Numbered from the stretch's first letter, positions 15,988 through 26,714 are shown. The stretch: 64,000 bases of DNA from Vogesella alkaliphila (GCF_014652475.1 NZ_BMYW01000004.1:107129-171128); one strand, 5' to 3'. The notes: generated by a model not told the origin, from the sequence alone. Numbers and translations: made by a program.

Positions 15988-16710
15988 TCAGGCTTTCTTG
16001 TTGGGCAGCAGCGCCAGGAACTCGCGGCGCAGGTCCGGGTTCTTCAGGAACGAGCCGCGCATCACGCTGTTGATCATCTTCGATTCCATGTCCTTCACCC
16101 CGCGCCAGTTCATGCAGAAGTGGTCGGCTTCCATCACGATGGCGAGGCCATCGGGGTTCATCTTGTTTTGTAGCAGATCGGCCAGCTGGATAACGGCTTC
16201 CTCCTGGATCTGCGGGCGGCTCATGGTCCACTCCGCCAGGCGCGCGTACTTGGACAGGCCGATCAGGTTGGAGTGTTCGTTCGGCATCACGCCGATCCAC
16301 AGCTTGCCGAGAATCGGACAGAAGTGGTGCGAGCAGGCGCTGCGCACGGTGATCGGGCCGACGATCATCAGCTCGTTGAGGTGCTCGGCGTTGGGAAACT
16401 CGGTGACCGGCGGCTCAGCGATGTAGCGGCCCTTGAACACCTCGTTGAGGTACATCTTGGCGACGCGGCGCGCGGTGTCCTGGGTGTTGTGATCGCTCTC
16501 GGTGTCGATGACCAGGCTTTCCAGCACCGCTTTCATCTTGTCCTGCACCTCGTCCAGCAGCTCTTCCATCTCGCCCGGCTCGATGAAGGCGGCGATATTG
16601 TCATTGGCGTGGAAACGCTGCCGCGACTGGCGGATACGCTCGCGGATGCGGGTCGATGCCGGCGTTTTGTACTGGGTTACGGCATCGTTTTTTTGGCTGT
16701 CGTTACTCAC
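15988..16710 (-). CDS. folE: GTP cyclohydrolase I
   Basis: A 240-residue FolE catalysing GTP to dihydroneopterin triphosphate, the first step of folate (and pterin) synthesis. Seen: zinc/active-site residues in SACSHHFCPI and DHFCMNWRG, and ARLAEWTMSRPQIQEE. It has a 40-residue N-terminal extension before the conserved core. Initiates at GTG (16708-16710) with GGAG 8 nt upstream. It is the first gene of a two-gene operon with the BLUF photoreceptor. Reduced folate is also the antenna cofactor of photolyases, which makes the pairing noteworthy. Confidence 0.96.
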   Translation of the reverse strand: MSNDSQKNDAVTQYKTPASTRIRERIRQSRQRFHANDNIAAFIEPGEMEELLDEVQDKMKAVLESLVIDTESDHNTQDTARRVAKMYLNEVFKGRYIAEPPVTEFPNAEHLNELMIVGPITVRSACSHHFCPILGKLWIGVMPNEHSNLIGLSKYARLAEWTMSRPQIQEEAVIQLADLLQNKMNPDGLAIVMEADHFCMNWRGVKDMESKMINSVMRGSFLKNPDLRREFLALLPNKKA

Positions 16711-16837
16711 GCAGGATCTCCTGTGGCGTGGCTACGGCACGCGGGGTAGTGCGCACCAGTGGTGGGTGGCTGCTGCAGGCACGAACGGAGCGGCCGGCAG
16801 CCGGATCTGAGATGGCAATCCATGCCATATGGTGCCA

Positions 16838-16865
16838 ATTATGCGTTCTTAAACAGGCGGGTCAT
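16838..16865 (-). promoter_or_regulatory. Candidate promoter of folE-BLUF
   Basis: -35 ATGACC (16860-16865) and -10 CATAAT (16838-16843), spaced 16 bp on the minus strand, would give a leader of about 120 nt. In the rest of the gap 16711-17000 I see only this and the fru terminator; no known light-response (LitR-type) box is recognised. Confidence 0.4.
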
Positions 16866-16917
16866 AGTTTTCTGTTGCACAGGTCGTGCCGGTGCGCCGC
16901 CCCTGTCTGGAGCATAG

Positions 16918-16957
16918 CCAATAAAATAACGGGCTGACCGCGTTTGGCGGTCAGCCC
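16918..16957 (-). terminator. Terminator of the fructose PTS operon
   Basis: A perfect 11-bp stem (16931-16941 with 16947-16957), loop GTTTG, followed leftward by GTTATTTTATT on the minus strand. It lies 44 bp past the fruA stop. Confidence 0.85.
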
Positions 16958-17000
16958 GGCTGCAACACGCAAGCAAGGGAGAGTAATCGTTACAGGGGGC

Positions 17001-18701
17001 TCAGTCGGCGCGCGCCTTCTTCAGCACGCCCAGCAGCACGGCGGTCAGCGCGGTACCGGCCGCCAGTGCTACCAGGTACATGCCGAGGTTGGTCACCGCG
17101 TTCGGGATCGGCAGCACGAACACACCGCCGTGCGGCACGCGCAGTTCGCAACCGGCAGCCATCGAGATCGCGCCGGCCAGCGCCGAGCCGGCCACCAGCG
17201 CCGGAATCACGCGCAGCGGGTCCTTGGCGGCAAACGGAATCGCGCCTTCGGTGATGAAGGAGATGCCCAGCACGCCGGCGGCCTTGGCGCCTTCACGCTC
17301 GTCGGCGGAGAAGCGGTTCTTGAACAGCAGCGCGGCCAGCGCGATGCCCAGCGGCGGCGTCATGCCGGCGGCCATCACCGCCGCCATCGGCGCGTACACC
17401 TGGCTGGCGAGCAGGCCGGTAGAGAAGGTGTAGGCCGCCTTGTTGATCGGGCCGCCCATGTCGAACGCCATCATGCCGCCGAGGATCATGCCCAGCGCCA
17501 GCGCGCTGGAACCCTGCAAGCCCTTCAGCCAGTCGGTGACCACGCCCAGCGCCACCGCCACCGGCTGGCCCAGCACGTAGTACATCAGCAGGCCGACGAT
17601 GGTGGTGCCCAAGAGCGGCAGGATCAGCACCGGCTTCAGGCCGTCGAAGTTGCGGCCGAGCTGGATCTTCTCGTTCAGGTATTTCACCGCGTAACCGGCG
17701 ATGAAACCGGCGACGATGCCGCCAAGGAAGCCAGAGCCGATGGCGCTGGCGATCATGCCGCCGGCCATGCCCGGCGCGATACCGGGACGGTCGGCGATGG
17801 AGTAGGCGATGTAGCCGGCCAGGATCGGCACCATCAGCGCAAACGAAGCCTTGGCGCCGATGGTGAACAGGGTCCAGCCCAGGGTGCCCTTGAACGCGTC
17901 CTCGTAAACGTAGATGCCGCCCAGCGCGAAGCCCAGCGCGATCAGCAGGCCGCCGGTGACCACGAAGGGCAGCATGAAGGATACGCCGGTCATCAGATGC
18001 TTGTAGGCGCCGCTGCGTTCCGACGCGGTGGCAACGTTGGCCGCAGCGCTGGCGGCGGCCTTGCCGTTGGCGGCGTGTGCGCGGGCCTCGACCTGCGCGC
18101 GCTTGATCAGCGCCTGACCGTCATTGATGGCGGCCTTGGTGCCGCTGCTGAACACGCGCTTGCCGTCGAAACGCGACAGGTCGACCTGGGTGTCGGCGGC
18201 GATGACCACCAGGTCGGCCGCGGCGATGTCGTCGGCGGTGAGCGCGTTTTGCGAACCGACCGAGCCCTGGGTCTCGACCTTGATCTGGTGGCCCAGCTGC
18301 TGCGCGCCCTGGGTCAGGCCTTCGGCGGCCATGAAGGTGTGCGCGATGCCGGTCGGGCACGAGGTGATGGCGACGATGCGCAGCGTGGTCGCCGGCGCAT
18401 GCGCACCCAGCGCCTTGCCGATCACCGCGGCGGCATCGGCCAGCACCGCTTCCAGCGACGAGTTGTGCGCAGCCTTGCCACCCAGGCGGGCCAGGTCGGC
18501 GTCACCTTCGGCAATTACGATTGCCGCGTCGGCGCCGGCGATGCGGTTGCCGTCCAGCAGGCCCTGCACGCCCTGCGCATTGCGGATTTCGATGCTGATC
18601 TGGTGGCCGGCCTGGGTGGCGGCCTTGCGTAGCGCCTCGGCGGCGAGTTGGCCCTGCGCTACCCGCTGCGGGCAGGCGATGATGGCCAGAATGGTGGACA
18701 T
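17001..18701 (-). CDS. fruA: PTS fructose transporter subunit EIIBC
   Basis: 566 residues; imports fructose as fructose-1-phosphate. Domain order: an N-terminal EIIB-like domain (about 1-100), the functional EIIB with phospho-Cys115 in [13 protein letters not shown], then EIIC (about 235-560) with about eight to ten hydrophobic helices, including [13 protein letters not shown]-like and [13 protein letters not shown] segments. GGAG lies 7 nt before the ATG. Third gene of fruB-fruK-fruA. A dispersed-motif copy at 18032-18046 falls in the linker between EIIB and EIIC, read A-A-A-N-V-A. Confidence 0.96.
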   Translation of the reverse strand: MSTILAIIACPQRVAQGQLAAEALRKAATQAGHQISIEIRNAQGVQGLLDGNRIAGADAAIVIAEGDADLARLGGKAAHNSSLEAVLADAAAVIGKALGAHAPATTLRIVAITSCPTGIAHTFMAAEGLTQGAQQLGHQIKVETQGSVGSQNALTADDIAAADLVVIAADTQVDLSRFDGKRVFSSGTKAAINDGQALIKRAQVEARAHAANGKAAASAAANVATASERSGAYKHLMTGVSFMLPFVVTGGLLIALGFALGGIYVYEDAFKGTLGWTLFTIGAKASFALMVPILAGYIAYSIADRPGIAPGMAGGMIASAIGSGFLGGIVAGFIAGYAVKYLNEKIQLGRNFDGLKPVLILPLLGTTIVGLLMYYVLGQPVAVALGVVTDWLKGLQGSSALALGMILGGMMAFDMGGPINKAAYTFSTGLLASQVYAPMAAVMAAGMTPPLGIALAALLFKNRFSADEREGAKAAGVLGISFITEGAIPFAAKDPLRVIPALVAGSALAGAISMAAGCELRVPHGGVFVLPIPNAVTNLGMYLVALAAGTALTAVLLGVLKKARAD

Positions 18702-18754
18702 GGTGAATCTCCTCTTTGTGTGTGCCGGATCGGCTTATGTGACGTACGCGCTGC

Positions 18755-19714
18755 TTACTCGGTGATGCGGTTGACCTGGATGCGCTCCGCCAGCTGGCGG
18801 ACCTCCTGGCGTGACGGCAGATTGGGTCCGAACTGTCCCAGCTTGGCGGCGGCAAAGGCCATGCCCAGGCGCAGCACCTCCGGCCACGCCAGCTGCGCGT
18901 TCAGCGCCGCCACCAGCCCGGCAACCAGCGCGTCGCCGGCGCCGACGCTGCTGTGGATGTCGCTGAGCGTCAGCGGCTCGGCGAACCAGCAGCCGTCGCC
19001 GCAGCAGAGCAGGGCGCCGTCGCTGCCCAGCGACACCACCACCACCGCGATGCCGCGCTGTTGCAGCTCGCGGGCGGCGGCGACCAGCTCGTCGCGGCTG
19101 GCCAGCTTGCGGCCAAGGTATTGTTCCAGCTCGTGCTGGTTGGGCTTGATCAGCCACGGCAGCTCGTCCGGCGGCAGCGCCAGTGCCCGTTGCAGCGCGG
19201 CACCGCTGCTGTCGAGCAGCACGCGGGCGCCGAGGCTGCGCAGCTGGCGGCAGAATTGCGCCCAGCTGTCGTCGCCGATGCCGGCGGGCAGGCTGCCGGC
19301 CAGCACCACGTAGCGGTCGGCGTCGGCCTGCTCGTCCAGCAGCAATTGCAGGCGGTCGAGCGCCTCCTCGTTGGCCGTCATGCCCGGCAGGTTGATGTCG
19401 GTGGTGTCCAGCGTACTGCGGTCGACCAGCTTGATGTTGGTGCGGGTGCTGCCGGCGACGCGGATGAAGGCGTCGCGGATGCCCTTGTCGGCGAACAGGT
19501 TCTCGAACGGCGCGGCGTTGTCGCGGCCGAGCAGGCCGCTGGCGATCACCGGCACCCCCCAGTCGGCGAGGCAGCTGGCGACATTGACGCCCTTGCCGCC
19601 GGCGTTGGCGTGCACCGCGCCGGCGAGGTTGACCGCGCCGGGGTGCAGCGCGTCCAGCGTGACGGTCTGGTCGATGGCCGGGTTCAGTGTCACGGTGATG
19701 ACCGTTGCGCTCAT
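18755..19714 (-). CDS. fruK: 1-phosphofructokinase
   Basis: A 319-residue PfkB-family kinase phosphorylating fructose-1-phosphate to fructose-1,6-bisphosphate. Seen: the N-terminal VTLNPAIDQTVTLD, the substrate motif NAGGKGVNVASCLADWG, and the C-terminal PfkB signature SSVGAGDALVAGLV with the catalytic Asp. The ATG at 19714 overlaps the fruB stop (ATGA); the frame is open far upstream but the overlap and family start fix it. Middle gene of the operon. Confidence 0.96.
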   Translation of the reverse strand: MSATVITVTLNPAIDQTVTLDALHPGAVNLAGAVHANAGGKGVNVASCLADWGVPVIASGLLGRDNAAPFENLFADKGIRDAFIRVAGSTRTNIKLVDRSTLDTTDINLPGMTANEEALDRLQLLLDEQADADRYVVLAGSLPAGIGDDSWAQFCRQLRSLGARVLLDSSGAALQRALALPPDELPWLIKPNQHELEQYLGRKLASRDELVAAARELQQRGIAVVVVSLGSDGALLCCGDGCWFAEPLTLSDIHSSVGAGDALVAGLVAALNAQLAWPEVLRLGMAFAAAKLGQFGPNLPSRQEVRQLAERIQVNRITE

Positions 19715-22215
19715 GCTGTGGCTCCGGTCAGCGTGCGCACTTCGGCGGCGCTGTCGCAATCGAGGGCGCGCCGTGCCAGCTGCTGCAGCTCGGCAAGGTT
19801 GGCCGCACGGATGCTGGCCTTGGCGCCCGGGATGTCGCGCGGGCTCATCGACAGCTCGGTCACGCCGAGGCCGGTGAGGATGGCCGCGCCCAGCGGATCG
19901 CCGGCCATGCCGCCGCAGACGCCGACCCAGCGGCCGTGGGCATCGGCGCCGGCCACGGTCTGCGCGATCAGGCGCAGTACCGCCGGGTGCAGGCTGTCGG
20001 CTTCCGCCGCCAGTTCCGGATGCTGGCGGTCGATGGCCAGCACGTACTGCGTCAGGTCGTTGGTGCCGACCGAGAAGAAGTCGACGTGCTCGGCGAGGCG
20101 GTCGGCCATGGTGGCGGCGGCCGGCACTTCCACCATGATGCCCAGCGGTACCGCCGGCGCATTCAGGGCCGCGCGCACCTGTTCGCACTGCGCGCGCAGC
20201 GCCTTCACCTCGGCCAGGGTGCTGACCATCGGGAACATGATGGACAGCGGGCCGTGGCTGGCGGCGCGGTACAGCGCGCGCAGTTGCGGCAGCAGCAGGT
20301 CCGGGCGGCGCAACAGCAGGCGCACGCCGCGCACGCCGAGGAAGGGGTTCTCCTCGTGTGGCAGGTTGAGGTAGGGCACCTGCTTGTCACCACCGATGTC
20401 CAGCGTGCGGATCACCAGCGGCTTGCCGTCCAGCGCAGCGAGCATGCCGCGATAGGTCTGGTACTGCTCTTCCTCGTCCGGCGCGTCGTCGCGCTCCAGG
20501 AACAGGAACTCGGTCCGCATCAGGCCGACGCCCTCGGCCCCGGCCTGCAGCGCGGCGGCGACCTGCTCCGGACGGTTGACGTTGGCTGCAACCTCGATCC
20601 GGCGTGCGCCGTCGGCGGTGACGGCCGGCTGCTGCGCGGCGCTGGCGGCCTGCTGCTGCTTGTCGCGCTGCGCCTGCTGCCACTGCTGCGCGCTGGCGAG
20701 GTCTTCGTCGCTGGCGTTGAGGTAGATGGTGCCGCTGTCGCCATCGACGATCAGCGTGGCGCCGTCCTGGATGTCCAACACCGCGGCACCGGCGGCGACC
20801 ACCGCCGGCAGGTCCAGCGTGCGTGCCAGGATGGCGGTGTGCGAGGTCGGGCCGCCCTGGGCGGTGACCAGCGCCAGCGTCTGTTTCGGATTGAGGGTGG
20901 CGGTGTCGGACGGGGCCAGGTCGTTGGCGATCAGGATCTCGTTATGGCCCTGGGTCTTGCTGTTGTCGAGCAGGTTCAGGTCCGGCGCCAGTCGTGCCAG
21001 CACGCGGCGGCCGACGTCACGCAGATCGGTGGCGCGGGCGGCCAAGAGCGGGTTGCCCAGCGCAGCCAGGCGGTCGGCGAGGCGTTGCACCGCCTCGTGC
21101 CACGCCCAGGCCACGCCGTGGCCTTCCACCATCAGCTGGCAGGTGAGGGTGATCAGGTCGGTGTCGGACAGCAGTTCGGCCTGCGCCAGGAAGATGCTGC
21201 CCTCGGTCTTGCCGAGGCGGCGGGTGGTGTCTGCGGCCAACGTTTGCAGCTCTTCGCGGGTGGCCTGCAGCGCGCCCTCCAGCAGGTCGCCGTCGTAGCC
21301 CAGCGTGGCCGGGATGTCCGGCACCTGGATCGCCTGCGGCTTCATCACCCGCGCCTGGCCGATCACCAGCCCCGGGCTGGCGCTGATGCCGCGCAGCGCC
21401 AGCACCTTGCCCGGCGCCTGCCAGTGCTGGCGCTTGGCGTTGGCGGCGGCCTTGCGTGCCGCTTCGGCGTCGGCCACCTCCTGCGCGGTCAGCTGGTTGG
21501 CGGTCGCCAGCAGCGCATCCAGCGCCGCGGCGGCGTCGGGGCCATCGGCGGAGAAGTGCAGCTCGTGGCCGAACTCGGCGCCGATCTGCAGCAGGCCGAT
21601 CAGGTTCTTGGCGTCGGCCACCTCGTTGCCGTTGCGGATCTGCAGCGTGGCGGCAAAGCGGCGCGCCTGCTCGGTCCACACCCGTGCCGGTCGCGCGTGC
21701 AGGCCGTTGGGGTAGTTCATTTGCCAGCTGAGGCTCAGGCTCAGGTCGCTGGCGGCGGTTTGCGGCGCGGCCGGCGCCACCGCGCTGTCGTCCAGCGCGC
21801 TGATCAGCGCGTACGGATCGGCGGTGGTGAACAGCTCGCCCAGCCGTGCCTCGTCCTGCAGCAGGCGGGTGAGGCGGCGCAGCAGCGCGATGTGCTCGTC
21901 GGATTGCGCGGCGATGGCGATCACCAGGTGCACGCGCTGGCCCGGGTTCCACTCCACGCCTTCCGGCACCTGCAGGATGGCGATGCCGGTTTCGTTGATC
22001 AGGTGGCGGTCCTCGATCATGCCGTGCGGAATGGCGACGCCATGACCCAGAAAAGTATTGGCAACGGTTTCGCGTCGCAGCAGGCTGTCGACGTAGGCTG
22101 GGGCGATGCGGCCGGCCTTGGCCAGCAATTCGCCTGCAGCCTTGATTGCAATGGTTTTTTCGCTAACGCTGGCGCCAAGCTGGATCAGCTCGTTGCGGAT
22201 AATCTGGGTGGTCAT
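19711..22215 (-). CDS. fruB: PTS multiphosphoryl transfer protein FruB (EIIA-HPr-EI fusion)
   Basis: 834 residues in three phosphotransfer domains: EIIA-Fru (about 1-145, phospho-His64 in GVAIPHG), HPr/FPr (about 160-245, phospho-His173 in YPNGLHARPA), and enzyme I (about 270-830, phospho-His459 in GGPTSHTAIL, PEP-binding VGLMRTEFLF, catalytic Cys in VGVCGGMAGDP). It carries the full phosphorelay from PEP to FruA, so fructose uptake does not need separate general PTS proteins. First gene of the operon, from a promoter overlapped by an operator at 22260-22273. The dispersed motif occurs at 19793-19808 and 21232-21249. Confidence 0.97.
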   Translation of the reverse strand: MTTQIIRNELIQLGASVSEKTIAIKAAGELLAKAGRIAPAYVDSLLRRETVANTFLGHGVAIPHGMIEDRHLINETGIAILQVPEGVEWNPGQRVHLVIAIAAQSDEHIALLRRLTRLLQDEARLGELFTTADPYALISALDDSAVAPAAPQTAASDLSLSLSWQMNYPNGLHARPARVWTEQARRFAATLQIRNGNEVADAKNLIGLLQIGAEFGHELHFSADGPDAAAALDALLATANQLTAQEVADAEAARKAAANAKRQHWQAPGKVLALRGISASPGLVIGQARVMKPQAIQVPDIPATLGYDGDLLEGALQATREELQTLAADTTRRLGKTEGSIFLAQAELLSDTDLITLTCQLMVEGHGVAWAWHEAVQRLADRLAALGNPLLAARATDLRDVGRRVLARLAPDLNLLDNSKTQGHNEILIANDLAPSDTATLNPKQTLALVTAQGGPTSHTAILARTLDLPAVVAAGAAVLDIQDGATLIVDGDSGTIYLNASDEDLASAQQWQQAQRDKQQQAASAAQQPAVTADGARRIEVAANVNRPEQVAAALQAGAEGVGLMRTEFLFLERDDAPDEEEQYQTYRGMLAALDGKPLVIRTLDIGGDKQVPYLNLPHEENPFLGVRGVRLLLRRPDLLLPQLRALYRAASHGPLSIMFPMVSTLAEVKALRAQCEQVRAALNAPAVPLGIMVEVPAAATMADRLAEHVDFFSVGTNDLTQYVLAIDRQHPELAAEADSLHPAVLRLIAQTVAGADAHGRWVGVCGGMAGDPLGAAILTGLGVTELSMSPRDIPGAKASIRAANLAELQQLARRALDCDSAAEVRTLTGATA

Positions 22216-22257
22216 GGCATCCTGTCTCCGGTGTGTTTTTCTGTATCGCTGGCTGCA

Positions 22258-22286
22258 ATTGAAATCGATACCACTTTTTGTGTCAA
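22258..22286 (-). promoter_or_regulatory. fruB promoter with embedded repressor operator
   Basis: -35 TTGACA (perfect, 22281-22286) and -10 TTCAAT (22258-22263), spaced 17 bp on the minus strand. The operator-like TGAAATCGATACCA (22260-22273) covers the -10 and the adjacent spacer, the classic position for repression. It resembles the FruR/Cra half-site TGAA.CG. Confidence 0.65.
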
Positions 22287-22350
22287 TATTTGTTGCACGA
22301 TTGGTGTTAACATTTCGACAAAATTGTCAGACGGGCCAAGCACGGCCTGA

Positions 22351-22364
22351 TGAAATCGATTCCG
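22351..22364 (+). promoter_or_regulatory. Second FruR-type operator, just upstream of the LacI-family gene
   Basis: TGAAATCGATTCCG repeats the fruB operator core TGAAATCGATwCC in the same orientation, 91 bp away. It overlaps the SD region of the regulator gene, suggesting autorepression. The centre AATCGATT is a perfect palindrome. A third element, GACAA-AA-TTGTC, lies at about 22317-22328. Confidence 0.55.
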
Positions 22365-22374
22365 GAGCAGGCGA

Positions 22375-23355
22375 GTGGCAAAGATCAAGGATGTGGCAGC
22401 AGCGGCGGGCGTGTCCCCGTCAACCGTCTCCAGGGTGCTGTGCAACGGCCCGGTCAGCGACAAGGTGCGCAAGCGCGTCGAGGCGGCGATGGCCAGGCTG
22501 GACTACCGGCCCAATCTGGCGGCGCGCCGGCTGCGCTCGCAGCACACCGACACTATAGGATTGATCGTGTCGGATATCCGCAACCCGTTCTTTACCGCGG
22601 TCAGCCGCGCGGTGGAGGACGAGGCCTACCGCAACGGCATGCGCGTGATCCTGTGCAACACCGACGAGAACCCGGACAAGGAGGCGATGTACCTGCGCCT
22701 GATGCAGGAAGAGCGCGTCACCGGCGTGATCTTTGCGCCGACGCGGCAGATGGTGGCCAGCATCGATCCGCAGGCGCTGGGCTTTCCGGTGGTGATGATA
22801 GACCGCGTCAGCGCCGACGCCGCCACCGACGCGGTGGTGCTGGACAACCGCCGCGCCGCCGCGCAGCTGGTCGGCCACCTGCTGCAGCAGGGCTACCGCG
22901 ACATCGGCGGCCTGTTCGGCAATACCAGCAACACCGGCATGGAACGCCACGCCGGCTTCAGCGAGGCGTTGCAGCAGGCCGGTTTGGCCGCGCCGGCGCG
23001 TTTCGTGGCGCCAAGCGTTGAGGCGGCGGAGCAGGCGGTGCTGCAGTGGCTGGCCGAGCCGGCGCGACCGCAGGCGCTGCTGGTCAGCAACGGCGTGCTG
23101 CTCTTGGGGGCGGTGCGCGCACTCAAGTCCGCCGGCCTGCACTGGCCGCAGGATGTGGCGCTGGTCGGCTTCGACAACGAGGTGTGGACCGATCTGCTCG
23201 GCGACGGCCTGACCGTGGTGGAGCAGCCGGTGAACGAGATCGGCCGCACCGCGATGGCGATGCTGCTGGAGCGGCTGGACGAGCCGGAGCGCAGCCAGCG
23301 CATCGTGGTGCTGCAGGGCAAGCTGGTGGTGCGCGGCAGCAGCCTGACGCTGTAA
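22375..23355 (+). CDS. LacI-family transcriptional regulator (FruR/Cra-like, fructose operon repressor)
   Basis: 326 residues starting at GTG 22375 with GGAG 9 nt upstream. The N-terminal LacI helix-turn-helix AKIKDVAAAAGVSPSTVSRV and hinge YRPNLAARRLRS are followed by a periplasmic-binding-protein-like effector domain (TIGLIVSDIRNPFF, ALVGFDNEVW). Divergent from fruBKA with matching operators in front of each transcript; control of fructose uptake with fructose-1-phosphate as likely inducer is inferred from context. A perfect 30-bp palindrome and an inverted-repeat element follow it. Confidence 0.9.
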   Translation: MAKIKDVAAAAGVSPSTVSRVLCNGPVSDKVRKRVEAAMARLDYRPNLAARRLRSQHTDTIGLIVSDIRNPFFTAVSRAVEDEAYRNGMRVILCNTDENPDKEAMYLRLMQEERVTGVIFAPTRQMVASIDPQALGFPVVMIDRVSADAATDAVVLDNRRAAAQLVGHLLQQGYRDIGGLFGNTSNTGMERHAGFSEALQQAGLAAPARFVAPSVEAAEQAVLQWLAEPARPQALLVSNGVLLLGAVRALKSAGLHWPQDVALVGFDNEVWTDLLGDGLTVVEQPVNEIGRTAMAMLLERLDEPERSQRIVVLQGKLVVRGSSLTL

Positions 23356-23496
23356 GCGCTTGTTCAATGTCTGCTGCGCTTCGGCGAAACGGCGTTGAAA
23401 ATGCCTTCGGAATACTCATTTACCCCACGTAAACTCCGCTTCCTCAGTCATTTTCGCCTTGTCTCGCGTGAGCGCGCGAGACTTTGAACAGGCGCT
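23355..23496. repeat. About 140-bp element with 18-bp imperfect terminal inverted repeats and internal hairpin
   Basis: The left arm (23355-23372) and the reverse complement of the right arm (23479-23496) share AGCGCyTGTTCAAwGTCT with two mismatches. A perfect GTCTCGCG / CGCGAGAC hairpin (23461-23468, 23475-23482) sits just inside the right arm. No reading frame of note. The form suggests a non-coding mobile or structured repeat (MITE-like); copy number elsewhere cannot be seen from this window. Confidence 0.55.
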
Positions 23497-23522
23497 AAGC
23501 GATTCCGGCGCATCAAAACCAT

Positions 23523-23552
23523 TGCGGCCAACCTTGTACAAGGTTGGCCGCA
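23523..23552. repeat. Perfect 30-bp palindrome from two inverted dispersed-motif copies, between convergent genes
   Basis: Two inverted copies of ACAAGGTTGGCCGCA meet head to head. Flanking bases extend the symmetry to 38 bp with one mismatch. It lies between the LacI-family gene and the convergent tetR gene, where it could serve both as a shared terminator hairpin. No T-run is present. Confidence 0.92.
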
Positions 23553-23575
23553 GTGGTTTCAGGCTGTCGCGCCGC

Positions 23576-24223
23576 TCAGTCGCGCAGCTGGCGGGCCAGC
23601 AGCTGCTGGAAGGCGGGCTGGAACTCGGGGCTGGCGTAGGGCTTCAGCAGCGCCAGCACCTGGCGCACGCCGCGATGGCCGGACGCCTCGTTGATCGGCT
23701 CGTTGGGGCGCGCGGTCTGCTCGAAGGCGAACCAGAACTTCACCACCAGCCAGACATTGACCGACACCGCCTCGATGTCCTCCAGCGCCATCTGCAGCAG
23801 ACCCAGGCGGATGAACTCGCGGAAGTGGCCCTCCAGGATCGCCTTCATCTCGTTGTGCACGAACTGGTGGTAGTCGCGCTGCAGCTGCGGATTGCGCGCC
23901 ATCAGCCCGGGCAGGTCGTAGAACATGAAGCGGAAGCGCCACATCGCCTCGAACGCGGTATCGAGGTAGTTGACCAGATCGGCAATGTCCATCGACTGAT
24001 GCTGCGGCACGGCCAGTCGCTCGGTGATGAAGCCGCGATAGCGCAGGAAGATCTGGTAGACGATCTCTTCCTTGTTGCGGAAGTGGTAGTAGAGGTTGCC
24101 GGGGCTGATGCCGAGGTGGGCGGCGATGTGGTTGGTGGTGATGTTGCGCTCGCCGTGCTCGTTGAACAGGGTCAGGCTCTCCTGCACGATGCGGTCGTAG
24201 GTCTTGAGGCGGGTTTTTTGCAT
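23576..24223 (-). CDS. TetR-family transcriptional regulator
   Basis: 215 residues. The N-terminal TetR helix-turn-helix (NITTNHIAAHLGISPGNLYYHF) is preceded by an acid-rich helix, and the effector domain is rich in aromatics (RFRFMFYDLPGLM, VWLVVKFWFAFEQT), suggesting a hydrophobic ligand pocket. It lies 2 bp after the MscS-type channel gene and is likely co-transcribed with it from prfC. Target unknown. The frame stays open upstream through the channel gene, but the junction and family start fix 24223. Confidence 0.9.
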   Translation of the reverse strand: MQKTRLKTYDRIVQESLTLFNEHGERNITTNHIAAHLGISPGNLYYHFRNKEEIVYQIFLRYRGFITERLAVPQHQSMDIADLVNYLDTAFEAMWRFRFMFYDLPGLMARNPQLQRDYHQFVHNEMKAILEGHFREFIRLGLLQMALEDIEAVSVNVWLVVKFWFAFEQTARPNEPINEASGHRGVRQVLALLKPYASPEFQPAFQQLLARQLRD

Positions 24224-24225
24224 GG

Positions 24226-25103
24226 TCAGTCCGCGGCAGGCGCCGCCGTGTGCGGTTCGGTTTCCGGGAAGCACTCGAACATGAAGCGATGCAGGATGGC
24301 CTGCTCGACGCGCTGCCGGTCGCGCGGTGGCAGCGCGATGCGGGCGATCAGGCGGTACTCCTTCTCGCTCGCCGGCTGCAGCGAGATGCGCGGCGCCACC
24401 GACGGCGTGTCCATCAGCAGCTTGCTTTCCAGCATCGCCATGTGCCGGCGGGCACCGTCCAGATACGGCGCACAGGCCTCGTCGGCGATCTCCTGCAGCA
24501 GGCGCTCGGCACGGGCAGGGCGCACGCTGTAGGGTAGCGGGATGGTGATGATGTGCATCACGTAGTCGCCGGTGAAGTTCTCGCGCGCCACCGGCTGGCT
24601 CAGCAGCAGGCTGTTGGGGAAGCTCAGCGCGCGGCCGGTGATCTGGTGCGCGTCGTGACGCGGACCGATCTCGATCACGGTGGTGCTGAGCATGGTGATG
24701 TCCATCACCCGGCCGCGGATGCTGCCGATCTCGATGATGTCGCCCAGTTCGTAGCTGCCCGACATCGAGCGCACCAGCCCGCCACCCAGGCACATCAGCA
24801 GCTCCTTGGTCGCCACCACCAGCGCCGCGGTGAACGCCACCATGGACAGCGCGATGGTCTGCAACTCGCGCGCCCAGATGGTGACGAAGCCGGCCAGTCC
24901 GATGATGATCATCGCGTTGCGGATGTTGATCATCCAGCGGCGACGGGTATCCACCGGCACCCGCGGGTTGGCCGCAATGGTGCGCACGATGCTGCCGTAA
25001 ACCAGCAGCAGCACCACGACCAGCACCGCGGAGCGGAAGAAGTCCGAACCGTAGCTGTGAAACAACGAGACAAGCCAGGCGGGCATCAGCGCATCCCCCG
25101 TCA

Positions 25104-25104
<1 letters not shown>
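24226..25104 (-). CDS. MscS-family mechanosensitive channel protein
   Basis: 292 residues. Three or four hydrophobic helices lie in the first 120 residues, the last having the Gly/Ala-rich pore-helix character (MVAFTAALVVATKELLMCLGGG), followed by the beta domain signature YELGDIIEIGSIRGRVMDI typical of MscS. Likely a small-conductance osmotic safety valve in the inner membrane. The ATG shares one base with the prfC stop (TGATG), so translation is coupled; a TTG one codon earlier is possible. The dispersed motif lies at 24965-24977, read I-A-A-N-P. Confidence 0.9.
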
Positions 25105-26714
<1,610 letters not shown>

